From Rheinheimera faecalis (lineage in GTDB: Bacteria > Pseudomonadota > Gammaproteobacteria > Enterobacterales > Alteromonadaceae): a stretch of DNA of 64,000 nt. The notes under the pieces were generated by a model. That model worked only from the letters and a program-made list of their open reading frames with translations, was not told where the DNA came from and did no database searches. The first letter of the stretch is position 1. Each line of letters begins with the position of its first letter. Of the stretch, positions 10,743-19,167 are shown piece after piece. The stretch covers positions 95,344 to 159,343 of the forward strand of contig NZ_JAJOYT010000010.1 in the NCBI RefSeq assembly GCF_021290965.1, written 5' to 3'. The position numbers and the translations under genes were made by a program.

Positions 10743-10810
10743 AAAGGATGAATACTCATCCAGTACCAGGAATGTTTTTAAACAGCTTTAGCTGGCCCGT
10801 CAGGGCGAAG

Positions 10811-10867
10811 CCGGATAAAACATTGCCAACAGTTTGGCAATGTCCGGATGAGCGCCACGGATGGCGC
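10811..10867. repeat. REP-like double hairpin
   Basis: A long stem (CCGGA and CATTGCCAA pairing with TTGGCAATG and TCCGG, five bases bulged) is followed at 10852 by a second stem, GCGCCA-N4-TGGCGC. The first carries the core TGCCAACAGTTTGGCA, found again at 31367-31382. This looks like a dispersed intergenic palindrome. Confidence 0.6.
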
Positions 10868-10903
10868 GAATAAAATGGGCAAGGCCAACCGGGAATACAC
10901 GCC

Positions 10904-10963
10904 TTGCCCCGGCTTTCGCCTTAACTTGTCACTTTGCCCCGGCTTTCGCCTTAACTTGTCACT
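10904..10963. repeat. 30-bp tandem duplication across a stop codon
   Basis: Two identical 30-bp units (10904-10933 and 10934-10963) lie head to tail. The stop codon and last residues (VTS) of the permease gene fall in the inner copy. The outer copy is a perfect duplicate downstream of the stop, so the protein is unchanged. No sequence difference between copies suggests a recent event. Confidence 0.85.
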
Positions 10964-12171
10964 TTGCGACTGCGTAAACCGAAGTAGCAGATATAGATGT
11001 AACAAAAGATCGGCAGAATAAAAGACAGGGCCAGACCAAAAGTGTCCGCCAGTTTGCCTTGAGCCAAAGGAACTAAAGCTCCGCCAACTATAGCCAGACA
11101 CAATAAACCTGCGCCTTGACTGGTGTATTTGCCTAAGCCATGTAAAGCAAGACTAAAAATAGTCGGGAACATAATGGAGTTGGCGATACCGACGAGCAGT
11201 AGTGCAAATAACGCCAGTTGACCCTGACCTGTAATGACCAGTACCAGCAATAACATGGCCGCAGCAGCGTGAATGGCCAGCAATAAACCAGCGTTCATAC
11301 GTTGCATCAGCAAAGCCCCAACAAAACGGCCCACCATAGCACCACCCCAATACCAGGCGACATAGTGTGCGGCGTCCGCTTCTGCCAGTCCTGTAATTTC
11401 AGGCAAGGCAATAAAGTTGACCATCACTGAACCTATAGCTACTTCAGCGCCTACATACATAAAAATACCTAAGGCACCAAGCCACAAATGGGTAAAAGGC
11501 AGCAGCGTTTTAATAGAGATTTTTTCCGCTGCAGTCGCATTTTCGACGACAGGCAAATTCAAACGGGAAAAAATAAAGGCTACGGCAAATAAGGCGACAG
11601 TCAGTATCAGATACGGCAGTTGAACAGCGTCTGCGCCTTCAGTGCTATCGAGCTGGCTCAGGATCAACGCTGCACCAATCAGAGGGGCAACTGTGGTTCC
11701 TAAGGAGTTAAAGGCCTGGGTCATGGTCAGGCGGCTGGATGCAGTTTTTGGATCACCAAGTACTGTGACATAAGGGTTGGCCGCAACCTGTAAAATGGTG
11801 ATACCGGATGCCAGCACAAATAATGCGGCTAAAAACCATGGGTAACTGTGAAAGCTGGCGGCCGGAATAAAGTTCAGTGTGCCAAAACCTGCAATAGCCA
11901 AACCTATCACTATACCTTTCTGATAGCCCAGTCTGTTAATCAGTGCACCTGCAGGTAAAGACACCACAAAATAGGCGCCAAAAAAGCAGAATTGGATCAG
12001 CATGGCCTGGGTGTAAGTCAGGTCAAACACGGCTTTTAAATGCGGAATTAAAATGTCGTTCAGACAAGTAATAAAACCCCAGATAAAAAATAAAAACGTC
12101 AAGGTAGGCAGAGCCCAGCTGCTGACTGCAGTGCTGGTGCTCTGTGTTTCGGCCGATGGCATGGATTGCAT
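10951..12171 (-). CDS. MFS sugar permease, FucP/GlcP type (glucose/galactose or fucose family)
   Basis: 406 residues with about twelve membrane segments. The N-terminal LTFLFFIWGFITCLNDILIP and the QFCFFGAYFVVSLPAG segment are characteristic of the FHS (fucose-galactose-glucose:H+ symporter) family. ANPYVTVLGDP and SRLTMTQAFNSLGT are conserved further on. It starts 26 bp after the GH3 lipoprotein gene on the same strand and so probably imports the glucose released by that enzyme. The last codons and stop lie in a 30-bp tandem duplication that does not alter the protein. Confidence 0.9.
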   Translation of the reverse strand: MQSMPSAETQSTSTAVSSWALPTLTFLFFIWGFITCLNDILIPHLKAVFDLTYTQAMLIQFCFFGAYFVVSLPAGALINRLGYQKGIVIGLAIAGFGTLNFIPAASFHSYPWFLAALFVLASGITILQVAANPYVTVLGDPKTASSRLTMTQAFNSLGTTVAPLIGAALILSQLDSTEGADAVQLPYLILTVALFAVAFIFSRLNLPVVENATAAEKISIKTLLPFTHLWLGALGIFMYVGAEVAIGSVMVNFIALPEITGLAEADAAHYVAWYWGGAMVGRFVGALLMQRMNAGLLLAIHAAAAMLLLVLVITGQGQLALFALLLVGIANSIMFPTIFSLALHGLGKYTSQGAGLLCLAIVGGALVPLAQGKLADTFGLALSFILPIFCYIYICYFGLRSRKVTS

Positions 12172-12197
12172 AATGGTCTGATCCTGTATTTAAAGTG

Positions 12198-14744
12198 TTA
12201 AGTTGCAGGGCAACTTAAATCGGCCGTTGCTGTGGCAGGGGTTAATCGGATGTTCGAAATACTTAACTGGTAAGCGGCTTCGCTGTGCAGCACAAAAGGT
12301 TGCTGTAAGTGATTCAGCGCTGCGCCTTTGGCTGCAAAACAACTTAAATCAATCACCACTTTGTGCCATTGGCCTGCGGCTTTGCTGCCGATAAGTTCAG
12401 CCAAATCCAGAGTTCCACCGCAGCCCGAACCACAAGACTGAGCCAAGGTGACTGCTGCTGTTGGTGCTGTATTCCATTTCATATCCACCACCAACTGACC
12501 ATAACCGCTGGCATCCAGCGGCACAGCAGCTTGCAGTACCAGTTTGGCTTTAGAATTTGCAGCCCAGTCCAACAGTAAAGCGTCTTCCTGTTTTTGCCAG
12601 TTTACTGCGGCTAAATTCAGGCTTTGGTCGGCACTTTTGGCTTTATTACCTGTGACAGTGACCACAGCAGTTTCGTCCTGCAAAATCAGGCTGTAACCTG
12701 AAGCCGGACGGCGTTCAAATAAACTTAAGCTGTCGTTGCTGGTGCTCTTCACACTGTTGATTTGCTCGGATAAGTCATTGGCAACAGTGGTTTTATCCTG
12801 ATAAGTCAGGCCATAACCCAAAGCGAAAAGTGGATCGTAGTTAGTGTCAGCTTGATTTAACGGTGTTTGATCTGCTGTTTTTGGCCAGGAGAATGGCAGT
12901 TTGCCTTTAAAGTCATGTTGTATTTCCCCAGCGGCAGTTTTGAATAACACCTCTGCCACAGCCTGACCTGCAGTACCAGGTAACCAGGCCGCTACAAAAG
13001 CATCAGACTGATTCAGCTCAGGGTTTACCCATAAAGGCCGGCCCGTTAAAAATACAGTCACCACAGGAATACCATCGGCTTTGAGTTTTTTCAGTACTTC
13101 CAGATCGGTATTTTTACCTGCCTGATAATCCAGAGTGCGAATATCGCCATCAAATTCGGCGTATGGATTTTCACCTATCACCACAATAGCCACATCAGGT
13201 TTTTGCTGATAAGAGCCATCAGCACTCAGCTCGACTGTGCCTTGCGCCGCTTCGACTTGCTGCTGTATGCCTGAATAAATGGATCGACCATTCGGGAAGT
13301 CAGCATTGACGTTGCCCGTGCCTTGCCAGGTTAAAGTCCAGCCACCACTTTGTTTGCCAATATTGTCAGCACCGTCGCCTGTCACCAGTACTTTTTGTTT
13401 TGGCGCTAATGGCAATAATTGAGCATTGTTTTTCAGCAACACTAAAGACTCACGTACGGCTTGAGCGGCAATAGCCTGATGATCAGCATGACCAATAAGT
13501 TCTGCTTTACCCGCCAGTGCAGATTGAGCAGGGTTGCCGTGTTCAAATAAACCAGCACGGATTTTAACTCGTAAAATGCGGCTTACCGCATCGTCTAAAC
13601 GAGCTGCTGATATTTCACCTGCTTTGGCCTGAACCAGCGTATTTTTGTACAGCGCTTTACCATCTTCCGGTGCCATTAAAATATCAACACCAGCGTTGAT
13701 AGCAGCGGCACAGCTATTATTGGTGCAACCCGGAAGCTGACCATGGCCGTTCCAGTCGCCGACCACTAATCCATCAAAACCCATACGTTCCTTTAAAACA
13801 GTGGTGAGCAGGTAATGATTGCCATGCATTTTTTCACCGTGCCAGCTGTTAAAAGACGCCATCACAGTTTGCACACCAGCATCCAGGCTACTGATATAAC
13901 CCTGAGCATGTAAGCGGACTAAATCGGCTTCATTGGTTAATGTATTGCCCTGATCTTTGCCGTTTTCAGTGCCGCCATCACCCAGATAATGTTTGGCTGT
14001 GGCAATTAAACGGCCGCTCTGCATAAAGTCAGAACCAACTTTGCCCTGAATACCTTTGACCAGAGCTGCACCAAGTTCTTTTACCACAGCAGGGTCTTCC
14101 GAATAACTTTCGTAACTGCGGCCCCAACGATCATCGCGGGCTACTGCAACAGTGGGTGCAAAGATCCAGTTAATGCCAGTCGCTGCCACTTCCACTGCTG
14201 TGGCTTTACCTATGGCTTCGACTAACTCTGCATTGTTGGCTGCACCCAAACCGATATTGTGTGGAAACACTGTGGCGCCAATTACATTGTTGTGACCGTG
14301 CACTGCATCAGTGCCCCAAATCGGTGGAATGCTGCTGCCATCTTTAGTTGCATCCACACCAGCATCGTAATAGGCCTGAGCTAAAGCCACCCAGTCTGCT
14401 GCTGTAGAGTTTTTATTATCATTTGGATAAGCACCACCGCCATTTAAATAAGAACCAAAACCATACTGGCGCATATCTTCCACTGTCATCCAACGGATAT
14501 CCGGCTGGATCAACTGAGCCACTTTTTGCTCAATGGTCATAGCGGACAGCAGTTGCTGCACTTTTTGTTCTGTATCCTTGTTGGCTAAAGGGCTTTTTAA
14601 TTCTGGCCACAGATTCAGACTTTCAGCTGGAGCTGCTTTGACTTCTGTCGTTTTCTCAGTGGCCGTATTTTGTTGGCCGCAACCAGATAAAGTCGTCACA
14701 AGGGCAGCACTGCACAACAACGCCAATGGGGTGTATCGAAACAT
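12198..14744 (-). CDS. Glycoside hydrolase family 3 beta-glucosidase (ExoP-like), lipoprotein
   Basis: 848 residues. The N-terminus is a lipoprotein signal ending in the lipobox LSGC (Cys about 22), so it should be membrane-anchored and face the periplasm or outside. The GH3 N-domain holds ATAKHYLGDGGT and the nucleophile aspartate in VVGDWNG (Asp330). The (alpha/beta)6 sandwich has ESLVLLKN. The last 200 or so residues form an extra beta-rich domain like that of marine exo-1,3/1,4-beta-glucanase ExoP. Family members remove glucose from the non-reducing ends of beta-glucans or cello-oligosaccharides. It heads an operon with a FucP-type permease and is divergent from a TonB receptor. Exact linkage specificity is not readable. 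Confidence 0.93.
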   Translation of the reverse strand: MFRYTPLALLCSAALVTTLSGCGQQNTATEKTTEVKAAPAESLNLWPELKSPLANKDTEQKVQQLLSAMTIEQKVAQLIQPDIRWMTVEDMRQYGFGSYLNGGGAYPNDNKNSTAADWVALAQAYYDAGVDATKDGSSIPPIWGTDAVHGHNNVIGATVFPHNIGLGAANNAELVEAIGKATAVEVAATGINWIFAPTVAVARDDRWGRSYESYSEDPAVVKELGAALVKGIQGKVGSDFMQSGRLIATAKHYLGDGGTENGKDQGNTLTNEADLVRLHAQGYISSLDAGVQTVMASFNSWHGEKMHGNHYLLTTVLKERMGFDGLVVGDWNGHGQLPGCTNNSCAAAINAGVDILMAPEDGKALYKNTLVQAKAGEISAARLDDAVSRILRVKIRAGLFEHGNPAQSALAGKAELIGHADHQAIAAQAVRESLVLLKNNAQLLPLAPKQKVLVTGDGADNIGKQSGGWTLTWQGTGNVNADFPNGRSIYSGIQQQVEAAQGTVELSADGSYQQKPDVAIVVIGENPYAEFDGDIRTLDYQAGKNTDLEVLKKLKADGIPVVTVFLTGRPLWVNPELNQSDAFVAAWLPGTAGQAVAEVLFKTAAGEIQHDFKGKLPFSWPKTADQTPLNQADTNYDPLFALGYGLTYQDKTTVANDLSEQINSVKSTSNDSLSLFERRPASGYSLILQDETAVVTVTGNKAKSADQSLNLAAVNWQKQEDALLLDWAANSKAKLVLQAAVPLDASGYGQLVVDMKWNTAPTAAVTLAQSCGSGCGGTLDLAELIGSKAAGQWHKVVIDLSCFAAKGAALNHLQQPFVLHSEAAYQLSISNIRLTPATATADLSCPAT

Positions 14745-14858
14745 AATGGGTATCCTGTTGAGCTCTGTCTGCCTTTGTGTCCGCTTCTGTTGGAAAGTCG
14801 GGTCTTTTCACTGTGTCAGCAGAGTTTTTATCGGCGGGGCTGGCAGGCAAATCAGCGG

Positions 14859-14882
14859 TTTGTATGATCAAACGCATACAAA
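14859..14882. promoter_or_regulatory. Inverted repeat TTTGTATG-N8-CATACAAA
   Basis: Perfect 8-bp arms, about 115 bp upstream of the GH3 start. It differs from the AAGCGCTT operators, so it may bind a second regulator or an activator of the leftward operon. Confidence 0.45.
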
Positions 14883-15041
14883 AGCTCTGATGGATGCTTG
14901 GTCTTCTGTCCCCGTGTCCTCCGGACTTATCTAAAGTGCCGGCATGCAAATCTTTGATTTGCTTATTATTGTTTTTAGCTACTTTGCATTTTTCCTGTCA
15001 TTAAAACTGAATTTGCGCAATTTCTTCAGCAATAATGCAAT

Positions 15042-15055
15042 TGTAAGCGGTTTCA
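15042..15055. promoter_or_regulatory. LacI-family operator candidate, TGTAAGCGGTTTCA
   Basis: Matches the near-palindromic pattern TGWAAGCG-TTWCA with one imperfect centre. It lies about 100 bp upstream of the better site at 15155, so it could serve as an auxiliary operator or control the leftward promoter. Confidence 0.5.
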
Positions 15056-15123
15056 TTTTTAGCTGATAAAGTGATTATTGCCAACTGTTTTTTAACCAAA
15101 ATGTAAGATTTAGTTTTTCTGTA

Positions 15124-15152
15124 TTGACGAGTTAAAAAAAATCACCTAAGTT
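15124..15152 (+). promoter_or_regulatory. Promoter candidate for the TonB receptor
   Basis: TTGACG (15124-15129), a 17-bp spacer and TAAGTT (15147-15152). The operator at 15155 sits immediately downstream, over the expected transcription start, which fits repression. Confidence 0.5.
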
Positions 15153-15154
15153 TG

Positions 15155-15168
15155 TGAAAGCGCTTACA
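15155..15168. promoter_or_regulatory. LacI-family operator, TGAAAGCGCTTACA
   Basis: A nearly perfect palindrome with the AAGCGCTT core typical of LacI/GalR repressors. It overlaps the predicted start point of the TonB receptor promoter. A close variant occurs before the GH1 gene at 22510, and a LacI gene closes the locus. Confidence 0.7.
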
Positions 15169-15259
15169 GTTAGTTTTGGGGAGTAAATAAACTACCTGTC
15201 CGGCGTTATCGAATTTCGTTGCAAGTAAAAAACCAAAAACAGTCGACAGGGAACTACAC

Positions 15260-18232
15260 ATGAAATCCAAAACGTTCAAAAAGACCAGACTCGCCACCAG
15301 TCTGTCGTTAGTGCTTGGCGTGGGCGTTGTTATGCCTGCCTTCGCGGATGACGCGCAGGAGCAAAACACCCAGAAAGCCGAAGAAAAAATTGAAGTGATC
15401 AGCGTCACCGGTATTCGCGGTAGTCTGATTAAATCTATGGACACCAAACGTTCGTCCACTGGTATTGTGGATGCAATCTCTGCTGAAGATATAGGTAAAT
15501 TCCCTGATACTAACCTGGCAGAATCTCTGCAGCGTATCAGCGGTGTGTCTATTGACCGTGTAAACGGTGAAGGTAGTAAAGTATCTGTCCGTGGTTTTGG
15601 TCCGGACTTTAACTTAGTGACCTTGAACGGCCGTCAAATGCCTGTAACTACAGGTTCACGTTCTTTTGATTTCGCCAATATTTCTGCTGATACCATCAGC
15701 GGTGTTGAAGTCAATAAAACCAGTTTTGCTAAAAACCCTACCGGTGGTATAGGTTCGGTTATTGATGTACAAACCTTAAAACCTTTAAGCGCTGGCGGCG
15801 AAAAAGCTGTATTCAGTGCCGCTATGGTCGATGACAGATCGACTGAAGAAGGCAGTGCTACACCTGAGTTAGCAGGTTTGTATTCCACTACCTTTAACGA
15901 TGATAAGTTTGGTGTGTTAGTGTCCGCCAGCTATCAGGAACGTGAAAGCGGAAGCCAACAAGCCAACGTAGGTACAGGCTGGCGCAGCTTCCCAGGAACT
16001 AAAGACCACTCATCTGGCGATTGGGGGAGTATTCCGTTAGAGAATCAGGTCAATCGTCCTGGTGCTGATGACGTCTATTCAGTGCCACAAACCACAATTT
16101 ATAAATTTGAAGAACAACAACGTGCCCGCACCAATGGTCAGTTAGTGTTGCAATATGCGCCTACTGATAATCTGACCGCATCGGTTGACTATACCTACAT
16201 GCGCAATGACATCGACACTCAATACAACGACGTGTCAGCCTGGTATACCTTTGGTGCCACAAGTCAAAGTATCTGGACTGATGGTCCGGTTTCTTCGCCA
16301 CTGATTTACTCTGAAGAGTACGGCACAACATTCGCAGATTTATCTATGGGTGCCGGTGATTCAGGTGTACGTAACGAAAGTGGTTCTTTAGGTCTGAATC
16401 TGGAATGGCAAGCTACTGATAACTTAAAGCTGAGCTTTGACGCTCACAGATCAGATGCCGAATTCAAACCAAACCATGTACTGGGCTCCAGCAATACCTT
16501 AAGTACAGCAGCTTTTGTCCGCCGTAGTGCGGCAACAGACTTTACCGGTGAATTACCTTTACTGGCAGTCGAGGGCGGTAACTCGGTCAAACCTTCAGAC
16601 ATGATAGTGACAGGTAGCGTATTTGGTAATTCGACCAACAAGTCTGAAATTGATCAGTACCAGTTTGATGGTGAATATGTTTTCGAAAATGGCAGCAGCA
16701 TCGACTTCGGTATTGCTCTGACTGACGTGGACAACCACTCAAAATCAGTCAACGTACAACGTAACGACTGGGGCGGAGTAGGCCAGGCCGGTGATTTCGA
16801 CGATTCTTATTTCCCGGCTGGCACTATCCATGACAAATTCAACGCTGGTAAAGGTGATTTCTCCTTAATGCCAGATCGTAACTTTGAAGTGCTGGATACC
16901 ATTTTCTTCTGGGATTTCAATACAGTTCGTGCTCGTGCCGAAGAGTTATATACGCCAGACGGCTTTGTTGGCGCTGGTGACTGTGGCACAAACTTCTGTC
17001 CTTCAACCGATTACGACAGCGATGTAAACCGCTATACGTTGGAAGAATCACAGTCAGCTTATGTGCAGTATAACTACGAAAATGAAATCTCCGGTATGCC
17101 GTACGATCTTCATGTAGGCGTACGTTATGAAACAACAGATGTGACCTCTACTTCTGCTGTGGCTGCATACAATGGCGCTCGTTGGGTCGCTGAAACTGAA
17201 ATCGTATTACAAGCCAGTGGTGAGCGTGAATTCCAGACACAAACCGGCGATTACGACTATGTATTGCCTAATGTAAACTTCAATATTGAAGTGGTAGACG
17301 ATGTAATGCTGCGAGCGGCTTATAGCGAAACTATAGGTCGTCCTGATTATGTATCTATTCAGGGTGGTACCGTTGTGAACACTATTGCTAACCGTGCCGG
17401 TGGTGGTGGCTCAACAGGTAACCCAAGCTTATTGCCTTTAGAGTCTAAAAATATCGACTTATCGGCTGAGTGGTACTACGCACCAGCTAGTTATGCTTCT
17501 GTTGGTTATTTCCGCAAGGACACCAGTAACTTTATCAGTAACACTGTTGTCGAATCGACTATCTACAATATTGCTAACCCTGTAGATGGCAAAAAATATG
17601 CTGAAGCTGTGGCTGCTGTTGGTTTGGATGGTCGCGATATTCGTAACTGGATTTTTGCTAATTATCCAACTGCTCCAGGTGTTGACGTTGCTGCGGGCAC
17701 TATTGATGGTGTAGCAGGTGAAGATAATGATCTGGTGTTTGATATCAATACTCCATCCAATGGTGCGAACTCAGAAGTCATTGATGGCTGGGAATTGGCG
17801 GTTCAACATGCCTTTGGTGAAACTGGTTTTGGTGTTATTGCCAACTACACCATGGTAGACAGCGAAACTTCCTATAACAATTTCCTGTTGATGGACCAGG
17901 CTGCTCTGATTGGTTTAAGTGACACAGCCAACGGTATTCTGTTTTATGAAATGGACGGTTTCCAGGCTCGCGTTGCTTACAACTGGCGTGATGAATTCCT
18001 GAACTCTAAAGGTCAGGATACAGGAGCCAACCCTAAATACACTGAGGCCTATCACCAAATTGATATGTCTGTCAGCTACGACTTACCACAAGTGGAAGGT
18101 TTAACCATTTTTGTTGAAGCCTTGAACGTAACTGATGAACATATTCGGGTGCATGGTCGTGCTGAAGAGCAAGTGTTAAGCCTGATTGAATCAGGTGCCC
18201 GCTATAGTCTGGGTGCTCGTTACAGCTTCTAA
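15260..18232 (+). CDS. TonB-dependent receptor (carbohydrate-type, Xanthomonas/Caulobacter-like subfamily)
   Basis: 990 residues. It has a Sec signal peptide ending near PAFA (about 29), a TonB-box-like stretch (IEVISVTGIR), and a plug domain with NLAESLQRISGVSIDR and VSVRGFGPDFNLVTLNGRQ. A 22-strand barrel follows, ending in the aromatic ARYSF outer-membrane signature. Receptors that start VTGIRGSLIKSMDTKR are the large type linked to oligosaccharide uptake in marine and plant-associated bacteria. LacI-type operators precede it and a glucosidase operon is divergent, so import of a beta-glucoside oligomer is likely. A perfect hairpin separates it from the SapC gene, suggesting partial termination or transcript processing. 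Confidence 0.92.
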   Translation: MKSKTFKKTRLATSLSLVLGVGVVMPAFADDAQEQNTQKAEEKIEVISVTGIRGSLIKSMDTKRSSTGIVDAISAEDIGKFPDTNLAESLQRISGVSIDRVNGEGSKVSVRGFGPDFNLVTLNGRQMPVTTGSRSFDFANISADTISGVEVNKTSFAKNPTGGIGSVIDVQTLKPLSAGGEKAVFSAAMVDDRSTEEGSATPELAGLYSTTFNDDKFGVLVSASYQERESGSQQANVGTGWRSFPGTKDHSSGDWGSIPLENQVNRPGADDVYSVPQTTIYKFEEQQRARTNGQLVLQYAPTDNLTASVDYTYMRNDIDTQYNDVSAWYTFGATSQSIWTDGPVSSPLIYSEEYGTTFADLSMGAGDSGVRNESGSLGLNLEWQATDNLKLSFDAHRSDAEFKPNHVLGSSNTLSTAAFVRRSAATDFTGELPLLAVEGGNSVKPSDMIVTGSVFGNSTNKSEIDQYQFDGEYVFENGSSIDFGIALTDVDNHSKSVNVQRNDWGGVGQAGDFDDSYFPAGTIHDKFNAGKGDFSLMPDRNFEVLDTIFFWDFNTVRARAEELYTPDGFVGAGDCGTNFCPSTDYDSDVNRYTLEESQSAYVQYNYENEISGMPYDLHVGVRYETTDVTSTSAVAAYNGARWVAETEIVLQASGEREFQTQTGDYDYVLPNVNFNIEVVDDVMLRAAYSETIGRPDYVSIQGGTVVNTIANRAGGGGSTGNPSLLPLESKNIDLSAEWYYAPASYASVGYFRKDTSNFISNTVVESTIYNIANPVDGKKYAEAVAAVGLDGRDIRNWIFANYPTAPGVDVAAGTIDGVAGEDNDLVFDINTPSNGANSEVIDGWELAVQHAFGETGFGVIANYTMVDSETSYNNFLLMDQAALIGLSDTANGILFYEMDGFQARVAYNWRDEFLNSKGQDTGANPKYTEAYHQIDMSVSYDLPQVEGLTIFVEALNVTDEHIRVHGRAEEQVLSLIESGARYSLGARYSF

Positions 18233-18240
18233 GCTGTACA

Positions 18241-18260
18241 GGGCCATAAGGATATGGCCC
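18241..18260 (+). terminator. Hairpin after the TonB receptor gene
   Basis: GGGCCAT and ATGGCCC pair around a 6-base loop, 8 bp after the stop codon, followed by a T-rich but interrupted tract. Probably a weak terminator or 3' stabilising stem. Confidence 0.5.
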
Positions 18261-18283
18261 ATTCTGTTTCCATTTTTTGAAGC

Positions 18284-18311
18284 AGCATCTTCAGCCCTGG
18301 CTGAAGATGCT
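18284..18311. terminator. Perfect 13-bp hairpin between TonB receptor and SapC gene
   Basis: AGCATCTTCAGCC pairs exactly with GGCTGAAGATGCT, leaving a very short loop. It is followed by ATATCTTGATGTTTT, so it could be a second terminator. With the hairpin just upstream it forms a tandem pair that would reduce readthrough into the four-gene cassette. Confidence 0.5.
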
Positions 18312-18428
18312 ATATCTTGATGTTTTCTATAGCTTCGCACTTAAACAAAAAACCAGTAGCTTTCGTATCAGGCGACAGGTTTAATCAAACTATAACTAAA
18401 AAATACACTGTAACGGTCGGGATATAGC

Positions 18429-19154
18429 ATGAGTAAAAATGTTTTATTAAACAGCGTTGAGCACAGAGACCTGAAGGTCATTACGGCCAGAGGCGCACAA
18501 TATGGTGACGCAGTTTGGTTTGCTGTCACTTTTCCTAAAGAATTCCGAACAGTTCAGGCCCACTACCCGATTTTTTTTCATAAAGACAACAACAGCAATC
18601 AGTTTTTTGCTGTGACTCTTTTTGGTTTCCAGGATCAGGAAAACCTGTTTTTACAACAGGATAACTGGCGTGGTTGTTATGTGCCGCTGATGCTAAGACG
18701 TCAGCCGTTTTTGATTGGCCAGCAACTGGTCCGTGAAGACGGTATTGAAACCCCGCAACGTGTGATTCATATCGACTTAAATAATCCTCGAGTCAGCAGT
18801 ACTGAAGGCGAAGCTCTGTTTTTACCTTATGGTGGCAGCAGCCCTTATCTGGATGAGGTCGCTTCCATGCTGGAAACTATTCATCATGGCATGCTCGACA
18901 GCAAAACCTTTATCGACGTGTTGCTTGAGCATCAATTGCTGGAATCCTTTACCCTGGATTTAACCTTCAGCAACGGACAGAAGCAGCAACTGGCGGGTTT
19001 CTACACTATCCATGAAGAAAACCTTGCCGCTTTACCACCTGAACTTTTAGTGCAGCTACATCAGAAAGGTTATCTGCAGGCGATTTATATGGCCATCGCT
19101 TCTCAGTCCAATATTCGCCATTTGCTGCAGTTAAAAAATAAGCAGTTTGAGTAA
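18429..19154 (+). CDS. SapC-like family protein
   Basis: 241 residues without a signal peptide, so probably cytoplasmic. The conserved SapC-type pattern is visible: VKQH-like opening replaced by LNSVEHRDLKV, AREFPKEF-like FAVTFPKEFRTVQAHYPIFF, then FGFQDQENLFL, WRGCYVPLMLRRQPFLI and a C-terminal QAIYMAIASQSNIRHLLQLKN. SapC was first named as a Campylobacter S-layer-linked gene, but its biochemical role is unknown. In many Alteromonadales, Xanthomonas and Caulobacter relatives it lies beside TonB receptors and flavin halogenase-like genes, as here. It starts the four-gene cassette and is followed 13 bp later by the JmjC-like gene. Confidence 0.85.
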   Translation: MSKNVLLNSVEHRDLKVITARGAQYGDAVWFAVTFPKEFRTVQAHYPIFFHKDNNSNQFFAVTLFGFQDQENLFLQQDNWRGCYVPLMLRRQPFLIGQQLVREDGIETPQRVIHIDLNNPRVSSTEGEALFLPYGGSSPYLDEVASMLETIHHGMLDSKTFIDVLLEHQLLESFTLDLTFSNGQKQQLAGFYTIHEENLAALPPELLVQLHQKGYLQAIYMAIASQSNIRHLLQLKNKQFE

Positions 19155-19167
19155 GGTCTGACTAACC

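Larger units (their letters stand above)
14745..15259. other. Divergent control region between GH3 operon and TonB receptor
   Basis: A 515-bp non-coding region, AT-rich in its right half. It contains a 24-bp inverted repeat near the GH3 side, two LacI-type operator candidates and a promoter toward the TonB receptor. I found no gene in it. Confidence 0.7.

Noticed and set aside
10778..11101. Open frame with a repeated QSDKLRRKPG peptide
   Set aside because: The peptide repeat is the 30-bp DNA duplication read in another frame; the region otherwise overlaps the permease gene end.
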